From positions 76,682,275 to 76,746,274 of the forward strand of contig CM067085.1 of assembly GCA_034008185.1 (NCBI GenBank): 64,000 nucleotides of DNA, given 5' to 3'. The stretch is from Gorsachius magnificus. Taxonomy: Eukaryota > Chordata > Aves > Pelecaniformes > Ardeidae. The translations under genes and the position numbers were made by a program. The notes under the pieces are model-generated. The model saw only the letters and a program-made list of their open reading frames with translations. It was not told the DNA's origin and did no database searches. Each line of letters starts with the position of its first letter. Positions within the stretch are counted from its first letter, which is position 1. Of the stretch, positions 58,912 to 64,000 are shown piece after piece.

Positions 58912-59485
58912 CAGTGGTATAACTGAAAACCAGGCTGAAGCCATTGTGGGCTGGACACAGAATTGTTTTCTTATCAGTCATGACACGGGGAACGATTGCC
59001 GCTGGGTAAAATGTTCAAACGCAAGGCTAGGCCCACAGTACAAACCTTTGCCAGGTCTTCAGGTCCTCAGGGACATCTAAGTAACATCTCGGATTTCTGT
59101 TTGTCGTTATGTTTATTACATTTACATAACAAACCAGACATAAACCCCTGTACACGGTAAGAATGCAGCTCGTTTGGCCATCCATGAGCCCGAGACAGCA
59201 CGAGCCCGATCCTGTACAAAGCAAGAAGCAGACGGAGGGTGCCAGCTGCCAAGGGGAGGTCCAGGGCTGCTCTGAGGTTCGCGTTCTGCGCACACAGCTC
59301 CAACAAAGCTTGTGTGCCCCTCGGGGAGTTCCTAAGGCGCCTCTTGGCACAGCCACGGTACGCTGGCATGAACTCACTGAAGTCGTGCTGGGATAAGATG
59401 ATGCTGCTGGACATTGAGGTGCATCTTGCTAACTACATCAGTTAGGATTTAGTAATAATATCCAGGATTTGGTCAATTCTTCATT

Positions 59486-59887
59486 AATCATAGAATCACA
59501 GAATGTTTTGGGTGGGAAGGGACCCCCAGAGGTCACCCAGCCCAACCCCCCTGCAGGAGCAGGGACACCTTGAACCACATCAGGTTGCTCACAGCCCCAG
59601 CCAACCTGGCCTGGAATGTTCCCAGGGATGGGGCCTCCACCCCCTCTCTGGGCAACCCCTGCCAGGGTTTCACCACCCTCACTGGAAAGAATTTCTTCCT
59701 TAGATCCACTCTAAACCCACAATGGTTTAGTTTAAAGCCATCCCCCCTTGTCCTGTCCCAGCTGGCCCTACTAAAAAGCTTGTCCCCCCCTTTCCTCTGG
59801 GCCCCCTTGAAGCCCTGAGCGGCCGCACTCAGCTCTGCCCGCAGCCTTCTCTGCTCCAGGCTGAACACCCCCAACGCTCCCAGCCTG
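59486..59887 (-). mobile_element. CR1 LINE 3' fragment, near-twin of the copy at 196
   Basis: The left end AATCATAGAATCACAGAATG is the complement of the CR1 terminus. Over about 400 bp I count roughly nine differences from 205-608, including shared unusual bases such as GGGTGGGAAGGG. It breaks off at CCCAGCCTG, while the copy at 196 continues, so the two truncation points differ and they are separate insertions of one young subfamily. Confidence 0.95.
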
Positions 59888-60301
59888 TCATGAGTGATGC
59901 CAGTTAAAATACTTCTCTATATTACATTATGTGATGTGAAATACGGCACTGCATTTTATATTACACTATTTTCCATGAATACTTACAAATAGCTATGAAA
60001 TACCTTGTCTTTTAAATGCAATAATGTTTATTAGATGCAGAGCAAGCAGTATAATCAAACACTGTACCCAGTCTAGACCATTAGAATGTGATTATAGAAT
60101 ATTCCAAAAGGTACGGCAGATTCTTTAGTGAAACTGGACGTTACAAATATAAAATGACTGAATTGTGGGAACAGCGTTACACCTCTGCTTCAGTTTGTGC
60201 GGAACGGAAGAACAGTAGATTTTGGGGCAAAGATAGAAGAAATTGTCGTCAATTCTAGAAAAAATACTCGTTTTGGTGACATTGTATGGCCTAACTCAAA
60301 T
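59888..60301. other. Unique spacer between CR1 copies
   Basis: About 410 bp of AT-rich DNA with no gene or repeat recognised. Confidence 0.6.
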
Positions 60302-60366
60302 AATCATAGAATCATAGAATGTTTTGGGTTGGAAGGGACCCCTAGAGGGCATCTAGTCCAACCCCA
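60302..60366 (-). mobile_element. CR1 LINE 3' tail, very short
   Basis: AATCATAGAATCATAGAATG, then GGGTTGGAAGGGACCCCTAG and CATCTAGTCCAACCCC. The match ends near 60366, giving a copy of about 65 bp. Confidence 0.9.
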
Positions 60367-62800
60367 TCTTCAGAGGCTCATCCACCCTTGAGCAACCCTG
60401 AGTGGCTGTTTTAACATAAGAAATTTTTTTAACCGCCCCCCCCGCCCCCAGTAAGAGTCATGAGAAAATACCCTTAATTTAAAATAAATCCTTGTTTCTC
60501 CCCACATAGGGATACTTTGGCAGTTGGTTTATTTGTTAATTAAAGTCAGGCTGCTTTGCGGGCTTTGCTGCTTGCTTTCCCTGGCCCCTCTCAAGCCTTT
60601 GCTCACGCTTGGGTCTTTGCCCGTGGGATCAGTCCCGTTGCATTGATTATGGCTGAAAATCAAACATAGGAACTGAGCGGTCGTTGTGTCGATAGCCCCA
60701 GATTTGGTTTTCCCTAAGGGGAAGGCTTTCTGCATGTCCCGCTTTCCATCAGTGGTTAACATTTCCGTTCCTGACAGACTTTGACATTTAAAGCGTGCAT
60801 CTTCTAGCAAAAGCACAGGGCAAAAGCTCTGGGAGACAGATTTATTTTATTTTTTTTTTAAAAAAAATTATTAAAAGAAGATGTCACTAAAAGTCTAAAC
60901 TGGTAGAACTGCACCTGCCTGTGAGCTGTGACTAACCCAAGCGGAGGCAGTTTCTCCGGCAGTCGGACTTGAAAATGATTTTGCAATTTGCCACTCTCAG
61001 GTGTCACTGTCAGATAAAGAATCCCATTCAGCGCGCTGTGGAGTGGCCCTGGCCGCCCAGAGGAGCCCAGCCCGATGGAATTCCGATAGGCTGGCGTGCC
61101 AGCGCAGGAGCCTGATTCTAATATTCTCTTCCCTTTGGCTACAAAGCTTAGTAATTATTTTAAGATTTTATGTCTCCTGCCTTAGAGGCATAGACATTCA
61201 GCAACACTGGAGCCAGGTATAAACTCCTTCATAGGTAAAAGTTTGAACCCTCTTGGTTCTGACAGCCGTTACTTTCTCCAAAGCGGAGTAGATGGCAATA
61301 TGAAAAAATTAGGATAAGTTTTAGAGATTTCTGAAATTACTGTCTCCCTCTCAAGCGCCGAAAGGCAGCCTGGGTGTCTCCGTTCGGTTCCTGGGGAAGC
61401 CCATTGCGCCTTGTGAGGCTGACGGGAGAGCCTGGGAAGTGTCAGCGGGCACGGGCTCCCTCCACGCCGTCCTGGCCGGAGCCGGCGGGCGTCCTCGGAG
61501 GGGGTGGAAAAGGCTCCGCACCTTTGCGCCTTCCCGTTCTGCCGGGGCAACGCCAGCCGCGCTCGTTCAGCGGGGGGAAAATGCAGAAGACACAAATAAG
61601 GGAATTCTGGGGACCAAAGGCAGCACGGCAATTCCCACAATCCCAGCTTTCGGTCTGTCTGAGGGCGGGTGGTTACCGGGGGAAGCCCCCAGGTCTCCCC
61701 TCTGAGGGCAGGGACCCGGAGGAGCCCAGCTCTCGGAGCTCGGCGAGGGCGGCAGCGCCGGGCCGGGGCCAGCTGGGCGCTCCCGTGCTTTACTGCAAGT
61801 GGCTACAGCCACCGTAAAAATGAGAGATGGCAAAATCTGGAATAAAGCTGAGCCTTCCATAAACCAAGAGAGCCATAATAGCTGACTGTGTCTCTAAGTT
61901 TGGGGTTTTTCCCTCTGCTTTCCTTTCTCTTCCGCTTTTATGTCTTTTAGCCTCTCTTTTATAGCAGCTGTGTTTTCCTCCAGGCTGTTCCTTTCTGTAA
62001 TTTTCAATCTTCTTTAATTGTTTCCCGTCTCTCCCCTCTCAAACACTCTCTCAATCTTTAAGACATTTTTGTATTCCTAATTCGGCTTTTCTTTCTCAAT
62101 TAATCGATTCTGGTTTTTTGTAGGGGCGCCCTTTACTTTGGCATTTGAGTGCCGTTCCACAGGACTGAGCATAAAATCCCCTCCTGACAAGAGAAGTTTT
62201 TAAATTATGGCTAACTTTATTATAAGTATTATTTAGGTAAATATATATTAAAGAAGGGTACTGCTGTGATTATAGTGGTTATTATGAGAAATCGAAATTA
62301 GTCTTGGATTTTTGAATTAGCTTCCTAACCTTATACTTGGGCTTTTGTATTTAGCAAGTAGAGAAAGTTGTGTCTTTCTGTGGGATTCCATGGAAAGAAA
62401 CTCGTCCCCCTACATCAGGGCCTTTTCCGTATGGCAGATCAAGAGGGAATTCTATCCTCTAATTCCATCTTTAGTGTGGATTTGTTCGTTCTTTCTGCCT
62501 GCTTTTATTTTCCCTGTCCTCTTTGCATTTTATGGGTGTGGACTCAGGATCTTAGCTCTTCACAGTGCTGATACCTCACTGGGTAGTAAAAGGAAACTGA
62601 AAAGCAATTCTGGATTTATACCATCACACCCCAAAGCAGGCTGGGTCATCTCTGGCTTCGTAGATGGAAAAAAAATCTAGGAGACTGTACTAAATGGTAA
62701 AAACTAAAGTTTTTGGTAATTGTTTATGTTGATAATCTTTGCTAACTAGGTGATAGGGAAAAGTGCTCTGGAAATGTAAAAAACCTGCTTGTTGGTGTTG
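60367..62800. other. Unique non-coding DNA
   Basis: No gene recognised. 60838-60870 is T/A homopolymeric. 61430-61770 is a CpG-rich patch with frames on both strands up to 147 codons, probably by chance in GC-rich DNA. The remainder is AT-rich. Confidence 0.5.
61430..61770. other. CpG-rich patch
   Basis: Elevated G+C and CpG (GCCGGAGCCGGCGGGCG, GGCGAGGGCGGCAGCGCCGG). Resembles a small CpG island without any visible promoter or exon. Confidence 0.4.
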
Positions 62801-62988
62801 TACAAGGGCTGTCAGGCTTTGGAAGGGGCTGCCCAGGGAAGGGGACGAGTCCCCATCCCTGGAGGTATTTAAAAAGAAGGATAGATGAGGTGCTGAGGGC
62901 CAGGGTTTAGTGGTGGGATGGCAGGGTTAGGTTAAAGGTTGGACTCGATGATCTTAAAGGGCTTTTCCAACCAAAGTGATTCTATGAT
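62801..62988 (+). mobile_element. CR1 LINE 3' fragment
   Basis: GGGCTGTCAGGCTTTGG (end of ORF2), then GAGTCCCCATCCCTGGAGG, AGGGCCAGGGTTTAGTGG and the terminus GTGATTCTATGATC. It lies in opposite orientation to the copy at 63225. Confidence 0.94.
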
Positions 62989-63224
62989 CTGCCTAGGCTA
63001 TGAACAGTGAACCAAACCCCCGCAAACAGCAGGGATGCCGGTACTGTAACTGGGAGCCACCCCGGGCACACCCCGGGCAGTGGTGTCAGGAGTACAAATA
63101 CGTTATAAATCACGGTCCCTGCGTGGATTCGCAAGCTGAAAGCTGGCGTAAGAGGCGGCGAGACAGGGAAGAAGTGGCTGGGATAGAAGGGCAGGTTGGT
63201 GGTGGAAGCTGGATGTGTTCGGTT
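62989..63224. other. Spacer between inverted CR1 copies
   Basis: About 236 bp of unique sequence between a plus-strand and a minus-strand CR1 tail. Nothing recognised. Confidence 0.6.
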
Positions 63225-63325
63225 AATCATAGAATCATAGAATCACTTTGGTTGGAAAAGCCCTTTAAGATCATCAAGTCCAACCTTTAACCCAACCCTG
63301 CCATCCCACCACTAAACCATGTCCC
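63225..63325 (-). mobile_element. CR1 LINE 3' tail
   Basis: AATCATAGAATCATAGAATC, then GGTTGGAAAAGCCC and CATCCCACCACTAAACCATG. About 100 bp, the inverted counterpart of the last 100 bp of the copy at 62801-62988. Confidence 0.93.
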
Positions 63326-63793
63326 CTCGGCCATCCGGCAGCAGCAGCCGTGCTTCCCTCCCGGGGAGGGGAATATGGAAGAGGTGAGGGAGGCATGAGC
63401 GAGGATAAAGTGGATAAAGGCCCCTCTTCCCTAAAGCCACAGGCGGGTAGGTATGAGAGAATTCTGAAGGGATTTCTCAGAGAAGCAGAAAATCACGGAT
63501 CGTGCATCTTGAGTGTCGCCGCACGGAGCTCTGGAACCAAGGCGAGATCAGCTCCGAGAGGCTCCGAACAAGGGCAGACACATCAGTTTGATGGGGGGGG
63601 ATGTCAGGGCTGCTGTCCAGCCGTGGAGATCCGTGGAGCAGATTTCCAAGGGCGAGGATTCAGCTGCCGTGGCCACTGTGGCGGTGTGCTCCCCCCTCGT
63701 CTCTGACTCCCCCTCCTTTGACCTCTTTCCAGGGATAACCACCCGTGGCAGTGGTGATGGATGTGTCTGGTCCTGAGGGATGCACCCACGGGA
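63326..63793. other. Unassigned GC-richer sequence
   Basis: Frames on both strands (up to 127 codons) overlap each other and match nothing known. The stretch may belong to the same unit as the possible LTR that follows, but I cannot show that. Confidence 0.4.
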
Positions 63794-64000
63794 TGTGGGA
63801 GAGACAGATAACAATGCAATAGCCAAGGGCTACTGTGGAATGTGCCCACCTGAGCACAGTGGTCAGGATGCAAATATACCCATGAGCCAATTATCTGACC
63901 CCCATCAGTAGGGAGCAGCCCCAGAGCCCTTGGAGCTCTCCTGCATGCCAGGATCTCCCCGGGAGCAGGGACACCTCTCAGGGTCACTCCTCGAGGCTGA
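63794..64000 (+). mobile_element. Possible LTR fragment running off the window
   Basis: Begins TGTGGGAGAGACAGATAAC and contains CAGTGGTCAGGATGCAAATA, CTCCTGCATGCCAGGATC and TCCCCGGGAGCAGGGACACC near its end. The last blocks remind me of R/U5 regions of other avian endogenous-retrovirus LTRs. Only one end is visible, there is no polypurine tract before it, and the recollection is not firm. It could equally be unique DNA. Confidence 0.3.

Larger units (their letters stand above)
50903..59485. other. Unique non-coding DNA, 8.6 kb, longest repeat-poor tract
   Basis: No supported gene or interspersed element. Items listed separately are an ATG microsatellite (51914-51945), a TG/TA microsatellite (58873-58911), a CpG-rich patch (55030-55240) and a regulatory-looking block (57060-57660). 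52230-52560 is another AT-rich block with ATTAATTAATTT near 52461. A 116-codon minus-strand frame (59027-59377) and an overlapping 115-codon one (59067-59414) are unassigned. Confidence 0.5.

Noticed and set aside
1..64000. tRNA, rRNA, snRNA genes, CRISPR arrays or bacterial operons
   Set aside because: No RNA-gene hallmarks were seen by eye (no plausible A/B-box cloverleaf or U6-like start). The repeats present are dispersed CR1 or short tandems, not spacer-separated arrays.

Overview
This window reads as nuclear DNA of a bird. The main evidence is its repeat load: at least seventeen copies of the avian LINE CR1, many ending in the diagnostic 8-bp terminal repeats (ATTCTATG or ATTCTGTG type), and two solo LTRs of a type I associate with avian endogenous retroviruses. 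There is no bacterial-style gene packing. I found no host protein-coding exon, tRNA, rRNA or other RNA gene that I can support. Nearly every open reading frame is short, and the longest ones (246, 226, 202 and 185 codons) all lie in CR1 copies, in sense or antisense. The window is therefore best read as intergenic DNA or the inside of a very large intron.

Layout. 1-195 is a GC-rich edge, followed by a CR1 (196-823, minus). 824-10158 is mostly unique AT-rich DNA with an exact three-copy 39-bp tandem repeat (2904-3020), a CpG-dense patch (3287-3424) and one short CR1 (7553-7803). 10159-11132 is the longest young CR1, with reverse-transcriptase remnants and a very G-rich core. 11133-21079 is unique apart from a CR1 at 17762-18242. 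21080-21680 is a solo LTR with intact 5-bp target duplications. 21681-33882 holds a CR1 tail, a 38-bp tandem duplication, a very old CR1 (30954-31836) and a young CR1. 33883-34403 is a second solo LTR carrying a 15-unit ATA microsatellite. 34404-50902 holds CR1 copies at 34.9, 37.4, 37.9, 46.0 (with another CR1 nested inside), 49.0 and 50.7 kb. 50903-59485 is long unique DNA with a possible regulatory element near 57.1 kb. 59486-64000 holds four more CR1 pieces and possibly the start of another LTR at the right edge.

How the parts relate. CR1 pieces add up to roughly 6.5 kb, about a tenth of the window. Three age classes are visible: a decayed amniote-type copy at 31 kb, ordinary 3'-end fragments, and young near-identical copies (196-608 versus 59486-59887; 17.8, 37.9, 46.0 and 49.0 kb). 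No genes here can be said to work together. The most useful follow-ups are comparative: conservation of the repeat-free AT-rich blocks, especially 57.06-57.66 kb, and population checks of the tandem arrays and young insertions. I did not find a new biological system, and I state that plainly.
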